A stretch of 64,000 bases of DNA from JAIQFL01 sp035295745 (GTDB lineage Bacteria > Acidobacteriota > Terriglobia > Bryobacterales > Bryobacteraceae), in the NCBI GenBank assembly GCA_035295745.1, contig DATGIL010000102.1, forward strand, positions 537,160-601,159, given 5' to 3'. The translations under genes were made by a program, and so were the position numbers. The notes under the pieces were generated by a model. The model was given only the letters and a program-made list of their open reading frames with translations. It was not told the DNA's origin and did not search any database. Positions within the stretch are counted from its first letter, which is position 1. Each line of letters starts with the position of its first letter. Positions 42,426 through 51,410 of this stretch are shown in pieces.

Positions 42426-45113
42426 CTATGGCAGCAATTCGGCGGACATCTTGGCGCCACCCATTGCCGCGATCACGGACGATACCTTCACCGCCTTTCG
42501 TGTTTCCTTGTCGATCCAGACGGAAACCTGGTCGCTGCCGCCATCCGCCGACGTGATGTCCACCTTGAATGCTTCGAACTTTCCGGCCGGAACGGTGACC
42601 GGCTCGGTACCCGTCACCTTGAGCTGCATCAGCTTGGGCTTCTGCTTCTGCAGATCGAAATTCCGGAACGTCACGCTGTAGCCGTCCGCCAGAGGCAGGC
42701 ACGCGATTAATTGTTGCGATCCGGCGCCGTCGGCGAACAGTTCGCCTCCCACATCCGCGGACACCGCACGATCTTGTCCGTTCATGCTCATGTTGCCAGT
42801 GACCTTGCCGCCTGCAAAGTCCACCGCGATGCTAACCGGCCCTTGTTTGACGCTTCGCTTACGTAGGATCAGGCTGCCCTTCTCGAGGGTGCTCGTGTCC
42901 ACCGCCGCCCCCATCGGTGTCTCTACGGTATCGGTCACAGTCCATGCTCCGTTCTCCTCCTTTATGGTGGTGGACATCTTGATCGACATCTCCTGAGCAC
43001 CCATGGAGAGCTTCGTCTGGTAGTTGTAGGTGCCGGGCTTGAGATCGGTCGCAGGCTTCGGCAGACCCACCTCGGAAGCGTCGACTTTCTTGGTCACGGT
43101 CACCGTCTTCGGGTCGACCATGATCTCCGCCAGGCGCTTGGTGACTTCCGGTGTCGCGCTATCCTGATAGCGGCCATCCAGGTACTTCGCGAGGAACTTT
43201 TCGGACGCCATGAACATCGCCATGTTGTTTACGGGCCGCTGGAAACCGTGTCCTTCGTCCGGCGCCAGCATGTACTCCACGGGGAATCCACGGTCGCGGA
43301 GCGCGATCACAATCTGCTCGGCCTCGCGGCGGTTGACGCGCGGATCGTTGGCGCCCTGCACCACCAGGAGCGGCGTCTTGATCTTGTCTGCGGAATTCAG
43401 AGGCGAGCGCTCCCGCATCCAGGCCTTGCCATCGGGCGTTTGCGGATCGGCCATGCGTGCGTACATCACCTTGCGCCCGGACTCCCAGTAGGGCGGAATA
43501 GCATCCAGCAGCGTGAGCAGATTCGACGGGCCGACGATGTCCACCGCGGCCCGGTACACGTCCGGCGTGAAGGCCACCCCAGCCAAGGTCGCGTAGCCGC
43601 CGTACGAGCCGCCCAGAATCCCGATGCGCTTGGGATCGGCGGTGCCTTCTGCGATCAGGTATTTGACGCCCCAGGTGATATCGTCCTGCATCTTACGACC
43701 CCACTCCCCGTTGCCGGCGTTGAGGAATTTTTTGCCGAAGCCCGTGGATCCCCGGAAGTTCGGCATGAGGACGGCATATCCGCGATTGGCGAAAAACTGC
43801 GCGATCGAGTTGAAGCCCCAGATGTCGCGTGCCCAGGGGCCGCCGTGCGGGACCACCAGGGTGGGCAGCCCCTTCATCGGCACGCCCTTCGGCAACGTGA
43901 GATAGGCGGAGATTTCCAGACCGTCGGACGATTTGTAGTGGATGGTTTTCATCGACGCCAGAGAAGCGCGCGGCAACTGCTCGCGAATCTTGTACTGCAG
44001 GGTGAGGGTATGGGCCTTGCGATTGAAGAGATAGGTCTCGCCGGGCTCGGTATCGCTGGACGCCGTGACCAGCCAGAGTTGTTCATCGCGTGTCCTCGAG
44101 TTCACCCCGACATCCTTGCCTGGGAATTTGGCAGACAGCCACTTGAACTCCGCCTCGAAGCTTTTGTCCTTGAAGTAGCGGCGGAGGTGGTCGTCGAGGT
44201 AATTGGTTTGTGCCAATTCTTCGGTGACCTCAGAGAAAACGGCGCCACCGAAGTCAACGCGCTTGAGCGGGTCGGACTCCACAGTCTCGGTTTTGCCGCT
44301 GTCCGGGTCCAGGAGAGCCAGAGCGGCGAGGTCGTTCGCGTCTCCCTTATTGGTCGCCACGTAGAGGCGCTTGCCATCCTTGTGGAAACGGATCGGGTCG
44401 CAGGTTTCCACTACATTGCAGGTGTACACCTTGGTGAGAGCATCGGCATCCACCCGCAGGATCTCCTGGTCGCCGTTGTCAGCAGTGCGGAAGGCCGCGC
44501 GCAACTGGCCCTTCTCGTCGAAGATCCAGGCGGCTACATGTTCAGTGTTTTTGCGCAGGAGGGTCTTCTCGCCGGTGGAGAACTTGAGTTTGTAGAGATC
44601 GTGCCAGGCTTTGTCGCGGTCGTTGATGCCGATGTAGACCGTGTCCGGTTCGTTTTTCGGCGCTGAGTAGAGCTGGACGACCACTCCTTTGAGTCCGGTC
44701 AGATCACGGGACGGCGGTGCATCGGATCCGGGCGCGGCCGCGGCGGAGGGATCGACGGCGTAGAGGTTGAAATTCTCGTCGCCGTCGTTGTCTTTGACGT
44801 AGCCGATGAACTTGCCGTCGCGGGTCCAGAGGTATCCGGCCACGGGGCGCTTTGCCTCCGTAGTGAGTAGGTGTGCGGCGCTGAAGGGTTCATCGACCTT
44901 CTTCACCCACACGTTGCGCGTATCCTTCCACGGCTTGAGGAACGCCAGGTACTTGCCATCGGGCGAAAGCTGAGCACCGGCGATCTCCGGATTTCCAAAC
45001 AGCAGTTCGCGATCGATCAGGGGTGGAAGTCCCTGAGTGGCGGCTGGCTTATTCTGGGCGGCGAGAGTCCAGCCGAGTAAGAAGAGCGCGAGCAAGCTTC
45101 GAAGATACTGCAT
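42426..45113 (-). CDS. Secreted S9 prolyl oligopeptidase-type peptidase with extra C-terminal domain
   Basis: 895 residues from ATG 45113, where a signal peptide begins ('MQYLRSLLALFLLGWTLAAQ'). A beta-propeller (about 35-380) precedes the alpha/beta hydrolase with Ser503 ('GILGGSYGGYA'), Asp590 ('QGANDPRV') and His622 ('DEGHGF'). After the peptidase domain ends near residue 650 there are about 240 more residues, beta-rich, with 'TYNYQTKLSMGAQEMSIKM' and 'PVTVPAGKFEAFKVDI'. This resembles the DUF3108-like lipoprotein fold of acidobacterial exported proteins and is not part of standard S9 enzymes. Periplasmic peptide degradation is likely. Confidence 0.9.
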   Translation of the reverse strand: MQYLRSLLALFLLGWTLAAQNKPAATQGLPPLIDRELLFGNPEIAGAQLSPDGKYLAFLKPWKDTRNVWVKKVDEPFSAAHLLTTEAKRPVAGYLWTRDGKFIGYVKDNDGDENFNLYAVDPSAAAAPGSDAPPSRDLTGLKGVVVQLYSAPKNEPDTVYIGINDRDKAWHDLYKLKFSTGEKTLLRKNTEHVAAWIFDEKGQLRAAFRTADNGDQEILRVDADALTKVYTCNVVETCDPIRFHKDGKRLYVATNKGDANDLAALALLDPDSGKTETVESDPLKRVDFGGAVFSEVTEELAQTNYLDDHLRRYFKDKSFEAEFKWLSAKFPGKDVGVNSRTRDEQLWLVTASSDTEPGETYLFNRKAHTLTLQYKIREQLPRASLASMKTIHYKSSDGLEISAYLTLPKGVPMKGLPTLVVPHGGPWARDIWGFNSIAQFFANRGYAVLMPNFRGSTGFGKKFLNAGNGEWGRKMQDDITWGVKYLIAEGTADPKRIGILGGSYGGYATLAGVAFTPDVYRAAVDIVGPSNLLTLLDAIPPYWESGRKVMYARMADPQTPDGKAWMRERSPLNSADKIKTPLLVVQGANDPRVNRREAEQIVIALRDRGFPVEYMLAPDEGHGFQRPVNNMAMFMASEKFLAKYLDGRYQDSATPEVTKRLAEIMVDPKTVTVTKKVDASEVGLPKPATDLKPGTYNYQTKLSMGAQEMSIKMSTTIKEENGAWTVTDTVETPMGAAVDTSTLEKGSLILRKRSVKQGPVSIAVDFAGGKVTGNMSMNGQDRAVSADVGGELFADGAGSQQLIACLPLADGYSVTFRNFDLQKQKPKLMQLKVTGTEPVTVPAGKFEAFKVDITSADGGSDQVSVWIDKETRKAVKVSSVIAAMGGAKMSAELLP

Positions 45114-45228
45114 GCTTCTGATCTTGATCCTTTTCGCGGACTGATTCAACATTTGGGGACCGATCGACGTGGCAAAGGCTGGCGATCGGATCGACTGCCA
45201 TCAGGCGGCGTGCGCAGCGCCGCGAAGA

Positions 45229-46590
45229 TCACTGAGTGGGTGCCGGACTGATTCGAATTCCTACTTCTCTGCCCCTGGGAACTTCGACGTCGATGATCCC
45301 GGCCGGGTCGGCAGCCGCTTCATACATCTCCTCATCGTCCACCTCGACCAGGTAATTCTTCTTCGGTTCCAGTCCCACCAGGAATACGGAAGTCTCTTCC
45401 TCCAGCTTGATGCGGAATTTGCGAATGGTTTGGGCCACGCAGATCACGGCCTGGTCCATCATGATGGGCGCCTTCACGGCTTGCGGGTGGAGAATGGTCA
45501 CGTGGCCCTCGTCGAACAACTGCATCACGCCGTCGAAATAGCCGAACCACCGCGCGGCTTCTTCCCAATTCGACCGAACCACCAGCTTGCCGAGGTCGGG
45601 ATCGTGGTAGACCAGCGGGGCCAGATAGTAGCTGAGGCCAGGCTGATACGGGTTTGCCCACAGGAATTCGTAAGGGGCGCCGAAGGTGCCACGCAACATG
45701 AATCGATCGTGCATCAGCCAGCCTTGTAAGACCTGGATTTCCTGGGCGTTCACGTCGTAGGCCACCATCGAGAGCTCGGCGGCCCGGGAGAGAGCTGCTA
45801 ATCGTAGATCGGGCTCGACGACCTGGCGCTCGGCGCCAATGTAATACTCGCCATCTGCTCCTGGAAAGACGGCCGGATAGTAGGTCAGCAGATGCTCCAT
45901 CGGAAGATCTTTGAAGTAGCGCGGCAATGAATCGCGAAGGTCGAGATTGGCGTTGTCCCGCATAGCATGCAGGAGTTCGAAGAGGGGGTAGACCTCGTCG
46001 CGAGGGATGGCATCGTGGCCCGATTTGAGCGACGCGATCACGCCACCCTCCCACCACTTGCGGGCCATTCGCTCCAATTCGCGTTGCGGTGTCTGCGGCA
46101 CGTGGTCGAACAGCGCGATGGCGGCGAGGGCGCGCGAGCGTGCGGTAGAAACGGAGTCGTCCGCGGGTGGCGCGGCGATGGCTTTCTCCAGACGGGCAGT
46201 CAGATCGCGCTTCTCGTTGTCGCTCAGCACGTCCTGGCACCAGTCGAAGACGATGGCCTGTTGGCGCAAGTCTCTGCCGGCCCCGAGGGCCCAGGTGACG
46301 GCTTCGCGGCCCGCCACGGAATCTCCGGTAATCTGGTAATACAGCGCCTGCGCGAATCCGGTCTCGGGCATTTGCGCTTTCCCGGCGACCAACGCCTCGA
46401 ACTGCTGCCAGCGTGGAGAGGTCCTCTGGCGCTCGCGTTTTAGCAGTCTGAGTCGCGCCGGCCTTAGGAACAGGCGCGGGTGTTCGGTGGACAGAGTGAT
46501 TGGGTCGTCCGAAATCTGCGCGGGCAGATGCGCTGCCCCCAGGAGAAAAAGCGCGGACAGCAGCCCCCTGGACCACCAATTGCGGCTCAT
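45229..46590 (-). CDS. Secreted heparinase II/III-like alpha-toroid protein
   Basis: 453 residues from ATG 46590; signal peptide near 'RGLLSALFLLGAAHLPAQ'. The 'EHPRLFLRPARLRLLKRE' start is typical of the alpha/alpha-toroid domain that opens heparinase II/III and alginate lyase-like proteins. Predominantly helical to about residue 300, then beta-rich. The usual C-terminal catalytic sandwich is shortened, so lyase activity is doubtful. Function unknown. Confidence 0.6.
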   Translation of the reverse strand: MSRNWWSRGLLSALFLLGAAHLPAQISDDPITLSTEHPRLFLRPARLRLLKRERQRTSPRWQQFEALVAGKAQMPETGFAQALYYQITGDSVAGREAVTWALGAGRDLRQQAIVFDWCQDVLSDNEKRDLTARLEKAIAAPPADDSVSTARSRALAAIALFDHVPQTPQRELERMARKWWEGGVIASLKSGHDAIPRDEVYPLFELLHAMRDNANLDLRDSLPRYFKDLPMEHLLTYYPAVFPGADGEYYIGAERQVVEPDLRLAALSRAAELSMVAYDVNAQEIQVLQGWLMHDRFMLRGTFGAPYEFLWANPYQPGLSYYLAPLVYHDPDLGKLVVRSNWEEAARWFGYFDGVMQLFDEGHVTILHPQAVKAPIMMDQAVICVAQTIRKFRIKLEEETSVFLVGLEPKKNYLVEVDDEEMYEAAADPAGIIDVEVPRGREVGIRISPAPTQ

Positions 46591-46691
46591 CAACCTGATT
46601 GTGTCATAGCGACACACCCAATGCCCACAGGTCCACAAAGCGTGCGGAACGGTCCGAAAGAAAATATTTGATTCAAAAGGGCTTTGAAGCA

Positions 46692-46720
46692 TTGACAGAT
46701 GGGCGTACGATTGCTACTTT
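46692..46720 (+). promoter_or_regulatory. Sigma-70-type promoter upstream of a structured RNA
   Basis: TTGACA (46692-46697), 17-bp spacer, TACTTT (46715-46720). No ORF with a ribosome site follows closely. Confidence 0.5.
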
Positions 46721-46727
46721 TGATTCT

Positions 46728-46881
46728 GAATTGGCGAAGTACCTTTCAAACCTGCCCTCTGCTGCAACAGGCAGGCGGAAGAAGAGGGAGCCGAAGAGAC
46801 AGCGTGCTTGCGGGAGCCGGTGTTGGTAATAGTTTTAGCTCACTAATCTTCCCTTGTTGGTTGCTGCAGAGGGGTTTTTTT
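46728..46881 (+). ncRNA. Candidate small structured RNA
   Basis: About 155 nt from the predicted start to a T7 run. CCCTCTGCTGCAAC (46755-46768) pairs with GTTGCTGCAGAGGG (46860-46873) at 13 of 14 positions, closing a long domain just before TTTTTTT (46875-46881). Inside, GGAAGA (46777-46782) can pair with TCTTCC (46847-46852). A competing local hairpin CCTGCC / GGCAGG (46751-46756, 46770-46775) overlaps the closing strand. The layout (long rod with an open centre) recalls 6S RNA, but I cannot match a known family. Confidence 0.45.
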
Positions 46882-47222
46882 ATAAAACGTTTTCAAACGC
46901 TCTCTCCGGGGGATCACAGGTTTCGGTAGTTGTCTGGCACTTTTGGTAAGGAGAATAATTGGACGCGGACCTAGCCAGGAGTGGATCTTACATAAGCTTA
47001 ATAACCAGGCAGCCCGACGCCGGATTCCAGCCCACCCTGGGCGAGCCGCATGGGATTCCGCCCCGCGGGTCTTGGGAAGGTTCCCTTGCGGTTTTTCTTT
47101 CGACCCACGGGCATGTCCGAAAAGATGTGCCTGTGTCTTTTTCTCTCTTCCACCGGGCAGGCGAACTCACAAGGGTAGCCTGCCCGGTCCCTCGACTTCA
47201 CTGACTTACAAAATCAAAAAGA
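46882..47222. other. Intergenic region with an 11-bp hairpin and a doubtful small ORF
   Basis: No gene is supported. A strong hairpin has arms ACCGGGCAGGC (47152-47162) and GCCTGCCCGGT (47178-47188) with a 15-nt loop. An 81-codon frame (TTG at 46959, GGAG 6 bases upstream) covers most of the region but its composition is not protein-like. Confidence 0.45.
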
Positions 47223-47253
47223 GGCCGGTCAACGAACCGGCCCGTTTTATTTT
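47223..47253 (+). terminator. Intrinsic terminator (plus strand)
   Basis: Stem GGCCGGT / ACCGGCC with a 6-nt loop, followed by CGTTTTATTTT. No annotated plus-strand gene ends here, so it implies an unrecognised transcript in the 46.9-47.2 kb region. Confidence 0.75.
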
Positions 47254-47322
47254 CAGAAATCTTCAGACACGCAATCGTAACAGTTCAAAAAACAATCGAG
47301 AACACCGCTGATTGGGGACTTC

Positions 47323-47509
47323 GTGGACGCACCCAAAGCGTCGCGACGAGTCTCGACGCGGCCAAACGGGAGTGGTCTTGGGCTGCTTCGCCGCCATGGA
47401 TTCCGATGAAAGCGGCGCGTTCGCCGGGCAGTTCGGCTCGGCCATGGCGACACGGCGCGAACCCCCAACCCCTAACCCCCAACCCCTGCTTCAAGGGTGT
47501 TTGCGCCAC
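47323..47509. repeat. Foldback element copy R7 (right arm, interrupted)
   Basis: GTGGACGC, then hairpin GCGTCGCGA-cgag-TCTCGACGC. The last hairpin starts GGCCAAACGGGAGT (to 47373) and resumes as TGTTTGCGCCAC (47498-47509). About 124 bp of unrelated sequence lies in its loop, including a C-rich tandem repeat. It ends 4 bp before the stop codon of the next gene. Confidence 0.7.
47462..47486 (-). repeat. C-rich tandem repeat, G-quadruplex-capable on the minus strand
   Basis: AACCCCCAACCCCT occurs twice in tandem. The minus strand has four G runs of 5, 4, 5 and 4 separated by 2-3 nt, which meets the usual quadruplex pattern. Confidence 0.8.
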
Positions 47510-47512
47510 CTT

Positions 47513-47806
47513 TCAATAGCTGAGCGTTCCCGTGCGGGGCTCCTCTTCCCGATTCGGCAGATATAGCGTCTTGCAGTGCTCACAGCGGTAGACTTCCGCG
47601 TCGGCACCGAATTTGGTCTTTACTTCGTCACCGAAGAAGTACCACCGCTTCAGATGTCCCGCGCACAGTTTCCCCTTCTCGTCCTTTTCATTGCAGGCTC
47701 GCATGCGCGGAGTGCGCCGCTTTACCTTGGTGCCATCGCTTAACGTGGTGACCAGTTCGGAAACCGGAACGGGCTTATCGGAAACCGCGTATTTCGGATT
47801 CGCCAT
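47513..47806 (-). CDS. Small cysteine-containing hypothetical protein
   Basis: 97 residues. Cys pairs at 'MRACNEKDEKGKLCAGH' and 'VYRCEHCKTLYLP' could form a zinc ribbon. Between them 'LKRWYFFGDEV' is well ordered. No signal peptide. It resembles short conserved acidobacterial proteins; I know no function. Confidence 0.65.
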   Translation of the reverse strand: MANPKYAVSDKPVPVSELVTTLSDGTKVKRRTPRMRACNEKDEKGKLCAGHLKRWYFFGDEVKTKFGADAEVYRCEHCKTLYLPNREEEPRTGTLSY

Positions 47807-47840
47807 AGGAGAATGTCGAGTATATCACCTTGAGAAGCCC

Positions 47841-50800
47841 TCACCTGGCAACGGGAAGCGGCAGCGCGGCGGAGTCCACTCCACCAATCGAGAGCACCAC
47901 CGGCAGACTTCCGGTTGCGCCCGAGGGAACGGTGATGGCCACGCCGTACTGGACGAGGTAGGGCGAGTCGAAAATACTGTTGAAGTCAAGTCCGCTGAAC
48001 GTGACTTTAGCCGTCTTCCCCCCTACGGTGACCGTCGGCGTAGTGGTGGTCGTCGCCGGGGTGGAGGAGTCCGGCAATCCGCCCGTCACCGGCTGATTGT
48101 TGACCGGACCGAGTCCATTCGCCCAGATCTCCACGCTGTCACCGATGTGCGCCGGACTGCTGGCGGTGACTTCCGATTGGGTGGTTAAGTCGTAGGCATA
48201 CGCGATTGTGCTGTCGTTCGGATTCACAAACATCGAGGGGGCGTAAGGTACAAGCGGCACGGTAATCAGGTTGCTCGGGGCGATGAAGTCGGTGGTCACT
48301 TTCACCTGTACAGAGGAGGCGCCTTGCACTTCCCACGGCACCTGCACCAGGATCGTCCCGCCATCCACGCTGACGAAGGTGAGCGCTCCGGCGCCGCCGT
48401 TGTAGTCGATCGGATTGCCATCATAGGCCCCCGGTACGTCGAAACTCACGCTGGCAGCATCCAGGCTGAGCGGCAAGGGAATCGTGAAGGCGTAGTCGCC
48501 GATTCCGTCAAAGGCGGAGATCAACGCGGTATCGACGATCGAAGTGCCTTTGATGGCGATATACGAGCCGGCAACCGCGGAGGTGGAACCGCTGCTGGCA
48601 TCGGTGATCGAAGTAATCTTCGGCTGCGCCAGGACGGCCGGGATACAGTTCAATCCACCGAATGTGGCTGTCATGCCCGCCCCCCTCGCGGTGACTGAGG
48701 GGCTGGCGCCTACTGAAGACGAGAGCATTACCTCGCTGTACGCGATGCCATACTGGTCGGTGGGGCAGGTGGCTGAAGTGCCGGTGGTGGTGACCGTACA
48801 CGCGGTGGGTTGATAACCCACGGACTGAGGAGTAGGATTGGCCAGCGTGGTTCCGGCGCTTCCGCGTCCCATGGTGAAGGTGACCGCGGTCCCCACCAGC
48901 GGAGCGCCCGAAGCGTCGACGAGTTTCACCCCGACGAAGCCGGCGTCGCTTCCGGGGAGCCCTTCAAAGCAGCCAGTTCCGGCCGAGGTCAGCGGAATGA
49001 TCTCATAGGCATTGGTGAACGGTACCAGGAAAAGGTAGGGAAGGTGGATGGAGATACCCGTCCCCTGAATCGTGAGGAACCCGGAGTATTCACCGCCGCT
49101 TGGCAACGATCCGGAAAGAGTGACGTTGACCGTCGCGGAGCCGCCGGCCGGCACGGTGACACTGGTCTGGTCGACGGCCAGTGTGGCGCCCGAGAACTTC
49201 TGGTTGGCGGTGAAACTCAGGGTCAGCGCCGCGGAAGCCGAGCCCAGATTGGTAATCTTCACCTGCTTTTTAATGGGAAAGCTGGTGCTTTTCAGCGCAC
49301 CGAAAGCCAGCGAAACGGGATTCGATCCGTCCGAGGTCACCACGTTGGCGATCACCGTGGCATTCGCGGCGGCACCTGCATCCAGCCGGCCCGCGCCCGT
49401 GAAAATCACGTCGACCGGATCGCCGTAAACGTCCTGGGTGCTATCGAGCGCGGCGGAATTCATGAGAATCGCTTTGATCTGCGCTCCCGTCAACTGCGGA
49501 TGAAGTTGCTTGATCAGCGCGGCGCCTCCCGCGACCATGGGAGCGGAGAAACTGGTCCCGTTGAAACTGCCATAGCCGGTGGGATTGTAAAGGTCGCTGT
49601 TCGCATCGAAGCTCTGGGTCGCCATGTAAAGGCCGCTTTGGCCGGGGATGAGAGTACCGTCGGGGAAACTCGGAGCGTTGTCCTGGTCTGCTCCGCCGAC
49701 CGCCACTATGTCAGGCTTGATGGAAAGATCGCCCGCATTGGGCCCGGGAGACGAAAAGCCCAGCAGCTGGTTGGCGACCATGGGAGGGCTGAAGCTCCAG
49801 AGTTGGTTGTATGTCGGTAGGTCCATTTCGGTCCCGGCTGGATCCACCAAAACGGTCGCGCCGGGGTTGGCGTTGATGTAGGTTTTCAAAGCGACACCGT
49901 CGCTATTGCCCACCACGACCACCGTCCCCAGATTCGGGAAGTCGCCGAAACTGTCCTCGACTTCGGCAGGAACCGCCGGAGAGGAGTTGGCCATGTAGAA
50001 GATCACGCCGTACGCGCCTGCATCGGCTGCGTTGAAGGCCTGGTCGGAGAAACTGCAGGTTGCGGAGGTGCTCTGCCGAATCAGCGCGATCGTCGCGGAG
50101 AGCGAATTAGCAGGCAAGGCGTTGCATGCCGTACCGTCGTCACCCAATGTGGTGACATCCAGCATCGGATAGAAATAGGTACTGTTGAAGAAGGCAAGCA
50201 GGTCGCTGGTCTGAGCGGGTATCAGTTGCAGATTACTGGGGCCGTCCAACATACTGACGCCCGGTTGGAGAACGTGGGAATTGAGGGTGGCCCCCACCGA
50301 GATTACGGACGGAGCGCTGCTCGGCGAAGAGATCATATTGAGCGCCGGATAGACTGGGGCGCTGTATCCATCGTTGCCGGCGGATACCGTGATCACCATG
50401 CCGGCGCGGGCTACCATTTCGAAGTGATTAGCGATGAAATCGCAAGGCATTCCTGCCGTAAGACCGCAAGCGGCACCTGTGTCCAGGGGCGCGGCGACGG
50501 CAAGAACGCCATAAGAGAAACTCGCGATATCCATGCCATCTTTGTATGCGTCTTCAATCGCCATTGCGGCGATGTGTTCGAAAGTGATGGTGGGGCCGGT
50601 CCCGACTCCGTCAGGCGAGCCGGAGATTTTGTAACTGCCCAGGAACGCTTTGGGGGCCATGCCGGAGAAGGTCAGGGATCCGGTATTGGTATTGCCTGCC
50701 GCGACCGAAGCGGTTGCCGTCCCATGGCCCAGGCGATCGCGCGGGGTGTAATCGTCAGGCATGGAGTTCGCCGCTACGTTGTTCGGATCGGTTCCCGCCG

Positions 50801-51410
50801 CGATCTGCCGTACATAACTCCGCGCCACAATCACTTTGTTGTTGGTGTACGCGCAGTCTTCGGGGTGATTGTCCGTGCAGATGGGAAATCCGGCGGGCAC
50901 CTGCAAAGAGGAGTCCTGGAAGGCAGGATGGGTCTGATCGATTCCACTATCGAGGATGGCAATCTTGAGTCCGGCTCCAGCCTGATTCACACCGCCCAGC
51001 AGGCTCCATGCCGCCGGCGCGTTCATCAATTGAACCGCCTTGTTCAAATGACCCCGCAAAGTGCGCATAGGAATGACGCCCAGCACGCCGGAAAGCGATT
51101 CGAGTTCCTGTACGCGATCTGGAGCGGTCGCTACAAAGATCGCATTGGAGAATGTGGAGACCGAACCTACAACGTTAAACCGGCGTCGCGCAAGTTCGAT
51201 TTTCAGACTTTGCTGGCGGAGTTCAACCTGGCGCTCGAAAGCCTGGGCTTCGACCGATCGTAGGGCTTCACGGGTATGAAAGCGTTGCGCGACGGCGGGG
51301 TCAGAAAGGATGACAGCGTAATGATTCGACACCCTCTGCGCGGAAAGGGGTAGACCAAGGAGAATATGCAAGAAGATAGCGGTAACCGCAGGAAGTGGCC
51401 GTCGAGACAT
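47841..51410 (-). CDS. Secreted subtilisin-like serine peptidase with TIGR03437 C-terminal domain
   Basis: 1189 residues from ATG 51410, which starts a signal peptide ('AVTAIFLHILLGLPLSAQ'). An inhibitor I9-like propeptide (about 30-120) precedes the S8 domain: Asp154 ('IAILDSGID'), His229 ('RLGHGTATASVAAGN') and Ser620 ('NGTSFSAPMVAGG'). A PA-like insertion (about 390-540) splits the catalytic domain. After it come beta-sandwich domains and a final 220 residues of the Solibacter-type TIGR03437 domain ('ITDASSGSTSAVAGSYIAI' and 'VEIWANGLGPV'). Extracellular or surface proteolysis is likely. Confidence 0.93.
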   Translation of the reverse strand: MSRRPLPAVTAIFLHILLGLPLSAQRVSNHYAVILSDPAVAQRFHTREALRSVEAQAFERQVELRQQSLKIELARRRFNVVGSVSTFSNAIFVATAPDRVQELESLSGVLGVIPMRTLRGHLNKAVQLMNAPAAWSLLGGVNQAGAGLKIAILDSGIDQTHPAFQDSSLQVPAGFPICTDNHPEDCAYTNNKVIVARSYVRQIAAGTDPNNVAANSMPDDYTPRDRLGHGTATASVAAGNTNTGSLTFSGMAPKAFLGSYKISGSPDGVGTGPTITFEHIAAMAIEDAYKDGMDIASFSYGVLAVAAPLDTGAACGLTAGMPCDFIANHFEMVARAGMVITVSAGNDGYSAPVYPALNMISSPSSAPSVISVGATLNSHVLQPGVSMLDGPSNLQLIPAQTSDLLAFFNSTYFYPMLDVTTLGDDGTACNALPANSLSATIALIRQSTSATCSFSDQAFNAADAGAYGVIFYMANSSPAVPAEVEDSFGDFPNLGTVVVVGNSDGVALKTYINANPGATVLVDPAGTEMDLPTYNQLWSFSPPMVANQLLGFSSPGPNAGDLSIKPDIVAVGGADQDNAPSFPDGTLIPGQSGLYMATQSFDANSDLYNPTGYGSFNGTSFSAPMVAGGAALIKQLHPQLTGAQIKAILMNSAALDSTQDVYGDPVDVIFTGAGRLDAGAAANATVIANVVTSDGSNPVSLAFGALKSTSFPIKKQVKITNLGSASAALTLSFTANQKFSGATLAVDQTSVTVPAGGSATVNVTLSGSLPSGGEYSGFLTIQGTGISIHLPYLFLVPFTNAYEIIPLTSAGTGCFEGLPGSDAGFVGVKLVDASGAPLVGTAVTFTMGRGSAGTTLANPTPQSVGYQPTACTVTTTGTSATCPTDQYGIAYSEVMLSSSVGASPSVTARGAGMTATFGGLNCIPAVLAQPKITSITDASSGSTSAVAGSYIAIKGTSIVDTALISAFDGIGDYAFTIPLPLSLDAASVSFDVPGAYDGNPIDYNGGAGALTFVSVDGGTILVQVPWEVQGASSVQVKVTTDFIAPSNLITVPLVPYAPSMFVNPNDSTIAYAYDLTTQSEVTASSPAHIGDSVEIWANGLGPVNNQPVTGGLPDSSTPATTTTTPTVTVGGKTAKVTFSGLDFNSIFDSPYLVQYGVAITVPSGATGSLPVVLSIGGVDSAALPLPVAR

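Noticed and set aside
45332..46579. 415-codon minus-strand frame in another register
   Set aside because: Alternate frame of the heparinase-like gene; very Arg- and Pro-rich with no signal peptide or family match.
46929..46952. Sigma-54 site (TGGCAC at about 46935)
   Set aside because: The -24 half matches, but no GC is found 10 nt after the GG.
46959..47204. 81-codon frame with TTG start and GGAG
   Set aside because: The ribosome site is fair, but the composition is not protein-like and it contains the strong hairpin; kept only as a possibility in the intergenic description.
6848..47509. CRISPR array
   Set aside because: The repeated units are far apart, inverted and foldback, with no regular spacers or cas genes.
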